From contig CM065183.1 in the NCBI GenBank assembly GCA_033026295.1, positions 15,703,157 to 15,767,156 of the forward strand: a stretch of DNA of 64,000 nt, read 5' to 3'. This stretch comes from Channa striata. Lineage: Eukaryota > Chordata > Actinopteri > Anabantiformes > Channidae. The notes below the pieces were generated by a model. The model was not told where the DNA came from, searched no databases, and saw nothing but the letters and a program-made list of their open reading frames with translations. Position numbers and translations under genes: made by a program. Shown here piece by piece: positions 1-12,200 of this stretch. How positions within the stretch are numbered: position 1 is the first letter of the stretch; each line of letters starts with the position of its first letter.

Positions 1-572
1 AGGACAGAACCGTCACACTTTTTTGTTTTTATTTGTTGTTTGTGTAACTAATGCAGTAAGAAAGCTTATGACTAAGAAGTCATAAATTCAATGCTTTTCT
101 GAAGCTGCTGAATCCATCAGGTTTTATCGCATTTTTATCGGAAAAACCTTGAAATATGACTGCATATCTCCATTTACTTAAAAAATTGGTCAGGACCCTA
201 AATTAATGGCAGGCCTGCTTGGATGATAGTAAAATTATTGTTTTATGTGTCCCAGGATGAGGAACTTTATTTTGAATTTGGGCCATTTTGCTGAAACGGT
301 TTAAGGAATACACATGACAGAAAATGTCTTGAGGACAACATGGACAAAAAAATGTTTCACATTTTTGTTCTGTGTCTAAATCTATCTTGATGGATTCAAA
401 ACAAAGTATTGTGTATAAAGCCGTTGCGGGGATAATAAAAGCTGAGCACTGAGAAATTCAGTTCCTTAAATAAATCACTTAACATAAACTAGGCCACCAA
501 CAAACCTCTTGTTAAGGTTTTTCTTCCTTTTACTTCTTGTAATTCGCTTCTTCACTTTCATCCTAATGTCAG

Positions 573-3006
573 GATGGTGGATGTGGGGGGTCAGAGGTCC
601 GAGAGGAGGAAGTGGATTCACTGCTTTGAGAATGTCACTTCCATCATGTTTCTTGTGGCGCTGAGTGAGTACGACCAGGTCCTGGTGGAGTCTGACAATG
701 AGGTAGGTGGACAGACACACAGCCTGGTTCTAAGTTTTGTTAGAGTATTTGTAACAAGTTGAGCCCACAGTCTGATACATCTTCATACGAATTTCATACG
801 AATATACACACAAAAGCAGTAATTGCAGTATGTCATGTCATGTCATGTTGTGTAGTGAAATACATGCATCTTAATGTATCAAGAATTGACGCAACAGAAC
901 CTGACTTTCTCTCACCCCCGGTCCTCTACTCTACCCTCTTTACACCAGAACCGTATGGAGGAGAGCAAAGCTCTGTTTAGGACTATCATTACCTACCCCT
1001 GGTTTCAAAACTCATCCGTTATCCTCTTCCTCAACAAGAAAGACCTGCTAGAGGAGAAGATCGTCTACTCACACTTGGTGGACTATTTCCCCGAGTTTGA
1101 TGGTGAGATCATTTAGAGATTGGTGTGTGTGTCTTTCTAGCCTTCTGTGGACAAATTTTGTTTCAGTACAATTGTTATGAGGACAGTTGCTGGTCCACAC
1201 AACTTCAAAAGACTTTGAGGGTCAAGACTGGGTTTCAGGGTCAGTGTTTATTTAATTTTGGTGGGGGTTAGGGGAAGGGTCTAGGGATTGCATTATGTCA
1301 AGAAGTGTCCTCACAAGTATAGAAAGACATACGTGTGTGTGTGTGTGTGTGTGTAAAGTTAGCAGTCAGATTATGTAAATGTCAAAGTTATTCAAGCCTG
1401 AAATTGGTTTTGATTGTAGTTTTGCTGCAAGAACAACAGTGGTGTTATCACGTTTGACTGCGTGGATGTCAAAAGTCCAGTTAATATTACACGTCATGTG
1501 AAGCTCACAGAAACCATTTTGTTTCACAACGTTTTAAACATGCTGCAGACCATAGCATCAGATGATATGGGAAAATAATTGAATTGTGGGTCAACCTCTA
1601 TACAGTATAATATTGGTATTTAATATGTTTTTGGTATTTAATATGTTTTTGTTTTTCAAAAGTCCCATTTCTTTTGTGTTATTCATTGCAAACAAGCTAT
1701 AAAATTAGCCAGACCAGTTTAGTCTATAATTTTGTGTTTTTTTATATTTATATATGTATATAATATATCTGCAATGATGATTCATGAACTGGTTCACTTA
1801 TATTTCTGATCATGTTAATAAAACACAACACAGTCCTAGAAAAAGGTTATATTATTGCACCTTATTATGTTGGCAAGCTGCTGCTGTTTATAGCCTCAGC
1901 TGCTTTCGCATCTAATGCTCAACCAGTTCATTTCGTTCATAAACCTGGTAACATCACTTGTCAAAGAAAGCTACTGAACATAAGACATTTTTAATAATAG
2001 AGCTGCACCAGCCCAAGCAGCTAACCCTACTTTTGATCCAAAGATACTCTGACCTGGGTGATGGAGGAAACTGTTTCACTAATGAGCTACAGTTTGATTT
2101 TACACATGCTGCAGGTCTTTTTTTTTTTTTTTTTTGGTCACTTTGCTTTGTCCATTTTTCACATAATCCTTTTTATTAGTTGACTTTTTTTGGTTTAGTT
2201 TTATTTTTTTCAGTAACAGTTAAACTAAATAACTAAGTCATCATATTTTTCATCCCAATGGGAAATTCTTAATCCTGTGTATGTAGAGCATATTGCAGAA
2301 AAGCTACTTAATCACCTCTGTCCCCGGCTTTTAAATGACAAAGTTCTGATTTTGATTTTAAATTTAAAGTATTCCGTTTACATAATTGTGAACCTTTTAC
2401 TACAAAAGATTACTGAACAAAATTAGTTCTGCATTTTCAAACTCAACAGTTTCCACTTAATGCCCTTCTCGTCTTGTCACACGTTCATTTTCACATTTTC
2501 GTATTGACTGGCAGACGATATTGTGGGCAAGGCTATTTATATACATGAATATTGCTTTATGGATTGAAACAGAGGAAGTTATCAAACACTTAAAGTATGC
2601 TTTCGAAGAATTTGATGATTTAATTTCATTATTTTTGTGAACTGTCAAAATCTTATCTGTGTGACATATGTGTCTATATGTTAGCTACCTAGCCCATTAT
2701 TACTTTTATTACAGATTAATCCTTTTTTAGATCCAATTATTACCGATATAGGCATAGATATTAAGTGATTTCTTGGACATTAGTATTAACGTGCTCATCT
2801 GTCTCTAACTTGAAGGTCCCCAGCGAGATGCACAGGCAGCGCGGGAGTTCATCCTGAAGATGTTTGTGGACTTAAACCCAGACAGTGACAAGATCATCTA
2901 CTCTCACTTCACGTGTGCCACAGACACTGAGAACATCCGCTTTGTGTTTGCAGCTGTCAAAGACACCATCCTACAGCTCAATCTCAAAGAGTACAACCTG
3001 GTGTGA
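573..3006 (+). CDS. gna11: G protein subunit alpha-11 (Gq class), last three coding exons; gene continues left of window
   Basis: Coding exons are 573-702, 949-1102 and 2816-3006 (stop TGA 3004-3006), all with AG acceptors and GT donors and phases 2/0, 0/1, 1/end. They encode about 157 residues of a protein of about 359 aa: the switch II region starting MVDVGGQRSERRKW, with the GTPase glutamine (codon 592-594), the guanine-binding NKKD motif, the TCATDT loop, and the receptor-contacting C-terminus ending LKEYNLV. Gq-class alpha subunits couple heptahelical receptors to phospholipase C-beta at the plasma membrane. The residues YFPEFDG at the end of the middle exon match GNA11; GNAQ has YFPEYDG there. 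Earlier exons, including the P-loop and helical domain, lie outside the window. No lesion is visible. tle5 follows on the same strand, as in the human 19p13.3 neighbourhood. Confidence 0.95.
1122..1354 (-). mobile_element. MITE-like element, copy A (last gna11 intron)
   Basis: Read on the minus strand, this stretch matches 5887-6110 over about 210 bp. Both copies show a CA-rich start, GTCTTTC then CTTGTGAGGACAC, a CTAACC-rich middle, GTTGTGTGGACCAGC, and the end TTTGTCCACAGAAGGCTA followed by AAAGACACAC. The ends are roughly inverted relative to each other and there is no coding capacity, as expected of a non-autonomous DNA transposon. It abuts a TG microsatellite at about 1334-1354. Confidence 0.7.
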
Positions 3007-3098
3007 GGGCTCGTGTGTGACACACCTTCTCCCTATTGCACAAATGCACATCTCTTCGAGACTGTGTGCTCAACTCCACATGCATTACACAGCACACA

Positions 3099-3100
<2 letters not shown>

Positions 3101-3138
<38 letters not shown>
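3101..3138. repeat. (CA)n microsatellite
   Basis: An uninterrupted CA run of about 19 units just after the gna11 stop codon, inside the presumed 3' UTR. Confidence 0.95.
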
Positions 3139-3142
<4 letters not shown>

Positions 3143-3839
3143 CACACAACACACACACGTGCACCCTCACCTTTCTTTTGTCTTTTCCCGTACAGTACAT
3201 TCACAGATCCTCCCACTTGCAAACGCCGCCCCTCCTCTCACCAAAGCTCGCCCTCTTCCTCCTTCACTCGGCAGCTTGTTGTGTCAGAGTCGTCGCTCCT
3301 CCCAAAGCTGTTCTCTGTGTCAGATTTGGCCCTGGCTGCTGGCTCTGGCACGTTTCATCTGACACAAATCTTTCACACGGGCTGTACAGTGACTGACTGG
3401 GACTTTGGTGTTAGTGTGTGTGTATTTGGGGCAGCACTGACTAGCAAGGAGCTTTGTTTGTTAAATAGCATCAAATCCCTATGGCCCTGTGGAGTCGACC
3501 CTCAGCGGTGTGAGATCCGATCCTCCTCCATCTTTTCTCTGGCATTCTAGTGGTGTGGAATGAAGTGAATTCTGTCCACCCTGAACCCACCCAAGACCAG
3601 TGGCACAGTGCTGTAGAAAAGATACTTCCAGCCGGCTCAAAAAGGATGTGAGGTCGCACACAGGACACAAGTGGACGGGGCCGAGGATTTTGTCTCCACC
3701 TCGCATCTATGAATGTACCCACCATGTGAGCATCGCAGTGGCAAAAAATAGAAATCTGTATTATGAAGTAAATGCATATGTAAACCCACGTAGGACAAAA
3801 AGCACGAGAGGGAAAGACGGATAATCACAATCTGTTCAT

Positions 3840-4070
3840 TGCTTAGATTTTTAAAATGTTTTTAAAAATATTACATTTGTTGCTACATCTACTTCTATTT
3901 ACCAAGTAATGGCTAAATCGAGTGGTTATGGGAAAAAATGGTTTAAAAAAAGTACTTAAAAAAAACTTAAACAGAGACAACAAAAGCAGTAACCAGAAAT
4001 TTACTTGACCTAAGTATCCTTTAAAGAGTTCTGTATTTCTATGTTTAAGTTACTCCCATCACTTCCCTCC
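3840..4070. repeat. possible degenerate interspersed repeat
   Basis: The stretch contains AAGTACTT-like units and ends in AAGTTACTCCCATCACTT, resembling a repeat common in fish genomes whose ends read like ACTTAAGTA...CCCATCACT. A related fragment may lie at 52210-52330. The assignment rests on recall of the family and is weak. Confidence 0.3.
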
Positions 4071-5392
4071 AGATGTTCTTCTGTATGGATTCGCAGGGAC
4101 AAGCGTCCACGTGACCTTCACAGCATCTGGCGCAACTCAAAACGGCACCAGACCTTTGTATTTCTAAACCAGTAGTAACGGGCGAAACCAGATGCAGAGG
4201 GGGGGAGCATGATGTCATCAGTGTCTATCAGCCCACAGGGTGCAGGTAGCTTATTCAACAAAATATTGGCTGTAAATGAAATGCCCCTGGGGTTGTGAGT
4301 AGAATCCATGCATTGACATCTCTGATTACATCACACCGCGTCATTTAGCCGTCCAATCAGATAACACTTCCTGATGGTGACACATTAATCCATCGTATCG
4401 GGATGTGCTTCTGTTTACTTTTTTTTTTTTTTTTAAACTGTATAGTCACTTTGTTTATAAGAAAAAAAGATTTCTTGCTGTTGAGTGAAGAGGAGTATGA
4501 ACCTTCACAGAAAAAGCACTCTGAAGTCTGCAAATGTTGTTTGTGTATATTTGTTTGTAAATACATATACACAAAACACTCCTGTACAAACATGCTCTGT
4601 GGTACACCATCTTTGGCAAAAAAAAAAAGAAACCAAAAAAGCTACAAAAAAAATCTACTTCTTTTTGTTAGCATACAGTTTTTTTTTCCTATGAATTTAT
4701 GGTAGTATTGATACTGTGATAATGGATTTTGTTTGCTTGATCAATAGGACTACACAGAGTTGAGTGGTGTTGAGAAAACAGTTGAGTAAGGAGCAATAGT
4801 CAAAAAAAAGAGGTTCCTCCAACCAGCCTCACAACTTCACACTACAACAGCTCTGGCTTCAGAGTAATACTAACTAGGGCTGATTAAAATCTTCACAGTA
4901 TGGTTATAAGATGATTTTAAGAGTAATTAAAGATTTTTTTTTTTATTTATCTAATTTATGGACCAGGATTGAAGGTGTTGATAATCTGACTGCTTTTGAT
5001 TCTGTCATGTTGAAGTGCTCCTTTTTCGCTTGTTGGAGCCTACTTGAGTCTGAACTGCTGTAAAAACGAATGTCTGGCATAGTAAGGACTTTATCTCTGC
5101 TTTCTATTTCTTATCAAGACATTTCCAGTTGTACTTGCATCACATCTCCATCTATGATAAAACTTTTTTAAAAGGAGCCCTCAAATTCTTGTCGTTGAAA
5201 ATTAAGAAAAAAGGAAACTTGTTTATAGACGCAGCGCTGTAATGCACACCTAGAAAAATGTACAGTATGAACATAGGTGGACTTTTTTTTTTTTTTTTAA
5301 ATCAGCGATTGAAGACCCATGTGGTCCATGCTTGCTATTTGTAATTTAACACAAAACTTATTTTGTCGTTTTATTTTATTTTTTTCATTTTT

Positions 5393-5394
<2 letters not shown>

Positions 5395-5423
<29 letters not shown>
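5395..5423. repeat. poly(T) tract
   Basis: A run of 29 consecutive T in the presumed gna11 3' UTR. Such a tract is prone to length error in assembly. Confidence 0.9.
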
Positions 5424-5426
<3 letters not shown>

Positions 5427-5886
5427 GCTTGCTTTGACCGTGCCAGTGAAGTGCAGATATACTTTTTTGGTCTTTGACCTTTTCTACAGGTGACTTATTC
5501 CTCATCCTCATTAAGGGCTATCAAAGCGTATCAGGCCTCAGACAGTGGGGAGCAGAGTCCAGGACCACAGTGAACCAAGTCATCCACTACCTTGTTTCTA
5601 AAAAGAGAATACTTGCAGTATGTGCTTTAGGAAGTATAGACGGGGTGGTAATTCAAACCCAAGGTGTGTGTACATACATTTTTGTTTTTTCCCAACACTA
5701 AACAGTTTTCTTTATGTATTTTTTTAATATATATTTTTTCTTTATGTATCTGGCCCGGATTGCATTGGTATCACAGTGTTACATGTGTCATGCAGGGTAA
5801 TCACTAAAAACACTACCAGGACAAGTATTCCTCAAGTCCCCAAGTATTTGAGTTGTGGCTGATCAGCTAAGAAAACTTAAAAACCA

Positions 5887-6110
5887 AACACACACACACA
5901 CGCGCATAGTTGTCTTTCGATGCTTGTGAGGACACTCATTGGCCTAATGTCTAACCCTAACCAAAACCTAATTCTAACCATGACCCTAAAACCTAATCTG
6001 GACCCTCCAAAAAGCCTTTTGGTGTTGTGTGGACCAGCCAAAATGTCCTCACAACAATGGTATATACACAAAGTTTGTCCACAGAAGGCTATAAAGACAC
6101 ACAGACACAC
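5887..6110 (+). mobile_element. MITE-like element, copy B (gna11 3' UTR)
   Basis: This is the same family as 1122-1354 but in the opposite orientation. The middle carries telomere-like CTAACCCTAACC and related units, and both ends run into CA repeats. The open frames seen here on both strands are shadows of the repeat. Confidence 0.7.
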
Positions 6111-7144
6111 ATATACTAAAATCAAACCATGCTATGGTCTGTAACAACCATATTGTCTGCAGAAAATGATGCTAAGCTTGTGCTGAGGAAGCAGATGGCC
6201 AATAGTTCAGAGGGCCTCAGTGCCACCATTTCAGTGGAATGATCTACCAGTATGGATACCCAAGTATTTATAATTAGTTGTGTTAAGATTTACTGTGTGT
6301 TGAGTGCAGCTCACTTTGATGGTGACAAGGTTGTTTTTATTATTATTTTTTAATTTGACACTACAACTCTGGCATATGGTGAAGGGCTGACTGTCGGTGT
6401 GGGTTGGGTAGTTTGTTAGCAGCTCAGCGTCGCACAGTGTGTTTTCTGAAACATTTTGTCACAGCAATTATGAGCTGGAAAGAGTGAAGAATTCTGCATG
6501 ACATTTAAATCTCATTTATTCATTCCAGACTATTTGGAGAATTATCAAAAGATTGGATTTGTTTTTCACTACAACACAATTTTATTGCCTTTCATTGCCT
6601 TGAATAATGACGAAAATGGTCCAGTAGAGTTTCAGAGCGTGTTCTGTGGAACTGTAGAGTTGTTGGAGTAATTATAATCAGTGAGTTAGTTAAAAAAATT
6701 TTAAATTTTTTGGGGACATCAGTTTGGAGTTGGTGCGTTTTCAAAAATGCATGTCCCACCCCCATTTTTTTGAAAATATGTATTTTAAACTCTTATTTAA
6801 GGCCACTTGATTTTGTTTCTTCACTGTATCGAAACCTAAAGGTCAACTGACTGTGTAGTGATGTATAAAACGCTGTTTTTTTTTTTTTTTTCCTCTTCTC
6901 TTTATTTTGTATGTAAACCAAATGTAAATGATGTATTATACTGAGTGTGCCAACCCCACTCTCTAGAGCCAGGCTCTCTAAGTGCCAACGCTGTGGTCAT
7001 TATCGAAAGGACCACCACTCAAGATGGTCCCCCTTTTTAAACAACACACCTACACAGACTACAATGACTTGATTAGGTACATGCAAAGACTTTATTCTGT
7101 ATTTAAGATTGAAGATTTAAAAGATAATCTGCTTTTTTTTTTTT

Positions 7145-7150
7145 AATAAA
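7145..7150 (+). terminator. candidate poly(A) signal of gna11
   Basis: This is a canonical AATAAA just after a T-rich stretch, followed by TG/T-rich sequence. A second AATAAA lies at 7404-7409. Which is used cannot be told from sequence alone. Confidence 0.5.
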
Positions 7151-7419
7151 CTGTAATTATAATTGCATGTGCTGTTTATTTTGTGTTGAAAGTGAGGGCT
7201 CAGATGTTTTTATTAAAGCAGAGCCCTTGACGAAGAGGGTTCAATGAGTTGATTATTGATTTACATAACTCTTGCCATATTTTTGTGTTTCATGTATTTG
7301 TTTCAACCACTGTTGCCTGATCCTCATTCAGACATGAACATGACTTATGATCATTGCCGCCTTCTAAGAGAAACATAATGACAAGGTATCTGTTTTAAAT
7401 TGAAATAAATTTGTTCTAT

Positions 7420-8300
7420 ACTTGCTGATGGTTTGAGTTGAGTGGGTTTCGTGATTTTCTTTTAAGTTGTACAAATCAGAGTTTATTCAGTGTTAGACCT
7501 TTGCAGCCTTCAGGTGCACGTCAAAATGTACAAGTGTGTATTTCCTTCGTCTATCAGTACATTTCAGAAATGCATTGACATTGTGATTTACAATTTAAAA
7601 CACTTTCCAATCTGAACATATTGTTTGCTTTTCAGACAGTCTTGTTTTTAAGAACTTTCCCTGCAATGTGGCCATCTTAAGTCAGTAAATACTGTAGATA
7701 GATGGGTAATATAAAAATCCTAACCCATTTTGAGTCTTTTATTCTATATGCTGCTCAGTAGCAACGTAGAAAGGTCAAACCAGGCCCCGTGTTGGCTGTT
7801 GCCTTGTTTTCTTTTATCCTGCTTTGTTAATGGGTTACAGCTGTAAGTAAAGCGAATAGCCACTGTCACCCTGCAAAGAAAATAAAAATGGAAGCTCTTG
7901 ATTTCTGATTTGGTTTAAATGCCACCAAAAACCCATTAAGTGCTTTCTCAGCTCATGGAAAAATAACTTATTTTGGTGCTGTGAATACATTGGAAAAAGT
8001 GCTATAAATTACATTGATGAGTTAAAAGACCTTCCAGTTTTAGGACACTGGGTGAGAGAAGGTCAAATTCTTTAGTAATAATGATAATAATAACGGAGCA
8101 TCTGTTTGCAGGGGTTTGCCTTAGACAAATGCTTTGATTAATCAGACATTTTATTATAACGTAGTTTTACATATAATATGCATTTTACATAGGCTGCTAA
8201 TGCAAATGAACAAGCTGCCTCATTATGGACTGAAGTTTTTTTTGTGAGAAATGATTGGATTCTTATGTTTCACTTTGAAATTAGAGTAAAAACCGAACCC
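7420..8300. other. intergenic, gna11 to tle5
   Basis: AT-rich sequence with no recognisable exon, RNA gene or repeat. It ends at the GC-rich tle5 promoter. Confidence 0.5.
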
Positions 8301-9250
8301 CTGCAGTGAAAACCGGCTTTTCGTGAGGACGTTCAGGCCTTTTTAAAGCCCTTTGGTTCCGGCCGGGTCCGTCGGCGGGTCAGTTCGGCGCTGCGTCACA
8401 CGGGGCGCCCGCGCCTCCGCTGCTCGGTTTGTGTTCCGGTTGACGCTGCTCTTTTCTCCGCAGCAGAGGAAAGTCTGGGGCTCATGTGTCAACATCCAGG
8501 GTTTCCCTGGGGAGGCGGAACGCTAACGTTATTCCAAAAGAGGCGAAAAAAAAAGCCCCGATGTCCCTTTGAAGACTCCGCTTATTCTCGCTTGGCCTGC
8601 ACGTCCTCGGAAGACGCGCGGTTCGTGACCGCGGAGACCAGACGACGATCTGCGGCGCGTGCTGCTCCGACGTTAGCTAACGTTCTTTTCAACGATGACA
8701 CAGGACAAAGTGCGAGGAGCGTCTCCGATCATTTAACACTATCTGGGGACCTGTTAGCTTAGCCAGCTAGCCCGCAAATTCGAGCAGAGCAAGGGAACGC
8801 AGCGAAGCCCACTGCTGACATGATGTTTCCTCAATCAAGGCACTCGGTAAGTTGCTAGTCGAACTTGGAAAACCCCAGTTTGGAAACTGAGCAAAACCAA
8901 AAAAAAAAAAAAAAAAAACCCGAGCTAACGCTAGCTAGCAGCCGACAGCTGCAGGTACAGTAGCTGTCAGCTCGTCTCACAATGAGCCACTTCTCTGCAT
9001 CTGCTCACGACGTTCGCACCGTGTGAACGCAGGGAAGGTGCCGCTTTGTTGGGTCGAGCGACGCCTTTTAGCCGGATGCTTCGCTGCTAATTTACTCGCA
9101 TTTGGCCGCTAGCAGTTTGTTGTTAGCTAGCGCGTTTCCCCCCAAACAGCTAATTGAAGTTGACGGTGGAGCGTGAGCGCAGTTGAGCCGAGTTTAGCCT
9201 GACGACGCAGCGAGAGCAAAGTCGGGACGGACGAGACAATTTGGACATCC
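8300..9250 (+). promoter_or_regulatory. tle5: CpG island and promoter / 5' UTR of tle5
   Basis: GC content and CpG density rise sharply from about 8310, with clusters such as CCGGCCGGGTCCG and CGGGGCGCCCGCG, and stay high past the first coding exon into intron 1. No TATA box is evident. The start codon at 8820 lies within the island, so transcription probably starts between about 8350 and 8700. The 92-codon open frame at 8484-8762 ends before the start codon and is probably 5' UTR. Confidence 0.7.
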
Positions 9251-12200
9251 GGTGGCTTTTGTTTCTGAAGGGATTTCATGAAATAACGACGTCTGTAATT
9301 TACTGAAACTTTTATCTGCGTTCGACAAGGTGTGTTAACGTTACAGGAACACGAGAAGAAGAACTTCCCTTGTTGGACAAATTAAATCCGTTTGCTGATT
9401 GAAACTCTGAGAAGCAAAATTAGCCAAATTAACTGTGACATGGTCCATGTGTACTAATCAACACTCCAACAATTGTGAATCATGTTCTCTAAATAGGGCG
9501 TAAAATTAAAAAAAGAATCAAATTTGCAACTAAGCGAATGTTTTCATTGCTGATGATTGTTTCATAGATTCATTTATTCACCAATTTGTTCACATAATAC
9601 CTCAAAGAATAAAGAGTGACCTCTGCACTTCAGTGACATGTCATGTCCTGTTTGACCTACACCTCAGATTATAAGGAGATTCTCAATTTCATAAAACAGA
9701 AACGCAGCAAATCCTTCACCAAGCCCTAAAAACCTTTCTTTTTTCCTTTTGGTGATTTGTCATAATTGTTTTCATTAGTTTTTCTTTTGGATGGAATAAT
9801 CGCTCAGCTTTTTCTGATCTATTTTGAAAAGATGATTAATTTGAGGAAGTGGCTACCAGGTTAAACTGTAATGAAAATGTGGGACGAGCAACATTAAACA
9901 GCAGCATGAGCATAAAATTAACCTTGCAAACCACAGGTAAGGGGAAGTCCTTAACAAACACAGACCATTTAGCAAAGCACCACTGCAAACATTTGCCACA
10001 GTGGTGTCATATGACTAAACGCGGAGAGTCGTAAGGTCGCATGTCGAGTAGGTGTTAAAAAATACATACAGTTTAGACGCTGTCCTGTGGTTCAGGTTAT
10101 GCGCATTATGGAGGAGGTTTAATCTCAGGGCGTCTCTAATTGGTTCATTCATCTTTCTCAAGTCTTACCTGCTTCTCTTACCTTTTTTATCTGGATTACT
10201 TGGTTTACTTCGACAGCCAACATTTGGTCTTAGCGGTGCCAAAATTCTTCAGTTTAACAATTATTTAGGCAGCTGGAAACTAGGAACGCTTGAGGCTATA
10301 GAATATTTTTTAGAATGTAGATGTTTTATACATTTCAAACTTATTCAACACAAACAGACAAAAACGTGGTCTGTTTGAGTGATATCCATGTAAAAATCCA
10401 CTAAGACGTGTGCATTACAGGTCTAAATACTTTTTTAAACCACAGAGCCCCCCCAGCCCCACTGTGGTTTGTTTCAACATGTGACTGCTGTTCGTTCCTC
10501 TTTCGAAGTGAAGGCGGAATCAAAGCTTTTCTAAAGATGTGTTGAAAAGCAAGACATGCTCATTTTAAATTTGCTGCTGGCTTTGTAAACATGGCTGAAG
10601 TGGAAACATTTTCACGTTATATTATTATTTTTTTCCTTTCGAAACCAGGATGTTAACCCAGACTTTCACCTGAGAGATCCGTCAGGCGTGACTGTTTTTT
10701 TAAAAAGTAGTTTTCAGCAGTTTAAATGGTAAAACTTTCTTTTTTTATTTTTTGGTATAATTTAACATGGAATACCTTTCAGATTTTGAATGGTTGGATA
10801 GACAAAAAAAAGTGAATTTACTCCTTATCGACTAGTTTCAAATCTATATTTTTGTGCATTTTAGGTGCATTTTGACCTCTTTGTCACTTTATACCTAAAC
10901 TGTAATGAAATCTGGGTTACAGCTTTGCACCGATGATTTATAGGTTGTCTATACATAACCAAACTTCTAATTCAGCCTTTAAATTCCTCACATATATGGT
11001 CAACATGGTCAGACTAAAATCTCACATTGTGTAATTACATTTTGTCAATTATCACATTTCATGCTCCTGAAAGTGTCGGGTAGGTGTTTCTGTGCTGAAA
11101 ACTATTTGTGGAGTCAAACGTACGTTCTTGTTCCTTGTTTTGTTTTATGCTCTCATACATGAAGCCCAGTCTAGGATGGACTTTATTTTAGCTTCAGAGA
11201 GTTAATCCGAATTTCTAAACAAACCCACACATCATGACATTTCTCAGCAGCAGGAAAAAGCCCATTTTCTGAGAACACTTTGAATTGCCTCCTTGTAATA
11301 GAGGTTATGGTTTAGTAAAGCAACTGCTGTGCATCCGGACTAAGATATCACATGATCCATGACAAATACAGACAAGAAGATATTAACATAAAACTATACT
11401 GAGCGATTAAATTCTGTGGGTCCAGCGATCATTGTGCAGACTTTGTGTGACATTGTGAAAACTGATCATGCTCCTGTTTTTCAGGCATCCTCTCAGTCCA
11501 GTCAACCTCTAAAGTTCACCACTTCTGACTCCTGTGACCGCATCAAGGATGAGTTCCAGTTCCTTCAAGCACAGTATCACAGGTTCACACTTGCTCAGAC
11601 ACACAAACACACGCTGACAAATAGGAACTGAATATATGAACACGTTAAGAGAACACTGTTTTCATAGTCTAGTTTTATGGCAGTTGCGTCTAACTTTAAT
11701 GTAATGTCTCTGATTAATGGCACTTTTCTGCTTCATCAAAAATCCATTTTATACAGAAAAGGGAAATCTCATCATTCTAAGTTCCTTAGCTGTTAGTTAG
11801 CTGATGTGTTTGTAACTTTATTTTTGGTGGTTGTTCTCTGAGACACTTTTCTCAGTTATCAGATTAGCAAAACAAATGCTAAGTGAGGACTGTGCTCCTG
11901 TTACATCAGAGTAGCAATGGAAAAATGAATCCACATGTTTTACAAGTCTTGCTTGTCTGTGTAGGCCAAAGTTGGCAAAAACGTATTGCTCATAGTTTAT
12001 TGGTTCAGTGAAGCAATTGTTCATCATTCCTCTTCAGCTGTTAAGAATCCAGTCAAATGTTGTTGTTTTTTTTACCTTCTTTCTAACAGTTTGAAGTTGG
12101 AGTGTGATAAACTGGCCTCCGAAAAGTCTGAGATGCAGCGCCACTATATCATGGTATGTCTGTTATCATTTCAGCTCAAGTGACATTCAAAGAGCAGAAT

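Larger units (their letters stand above)
3007..7170 (+). other. gna11: gna11 3' UTR (probable extent)
   Basis: No coding exon is recognisable between the gna11 stop and the tle5 promoter. AATAAA signals occur at 7145-7150 and 7404-7409, so a long 3' UTR of about 4.1-4.4 kb is plausible; shorter forms cannot be excluded. The stretch holds a CA microsatellite, a T tract of 29 at 5395-5423, and one copy of a MITE-like element at 5887-6110. The open frames at 2885-3550 and 3013-3396 overlap the stop region or the CA repeat and look like chance frames. Confidence 0.5.

Noticed and set aside
2885..3550. 221-codon plus-strand open frame, the second longest in the window
   Set aside because: It is the +1 shadow of the last gna11 exon followed by a CA-repeat reading as His/Thr and then 3' UTR; no family resemblance.
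5940..6000. CTAACCCTAACC stretch, suggestive of interstitial telomere repeat
   Set aside because: The units are irregular and belong to the MITE-like element, whose other copy (1122-1354) has the same interior in decayed form.
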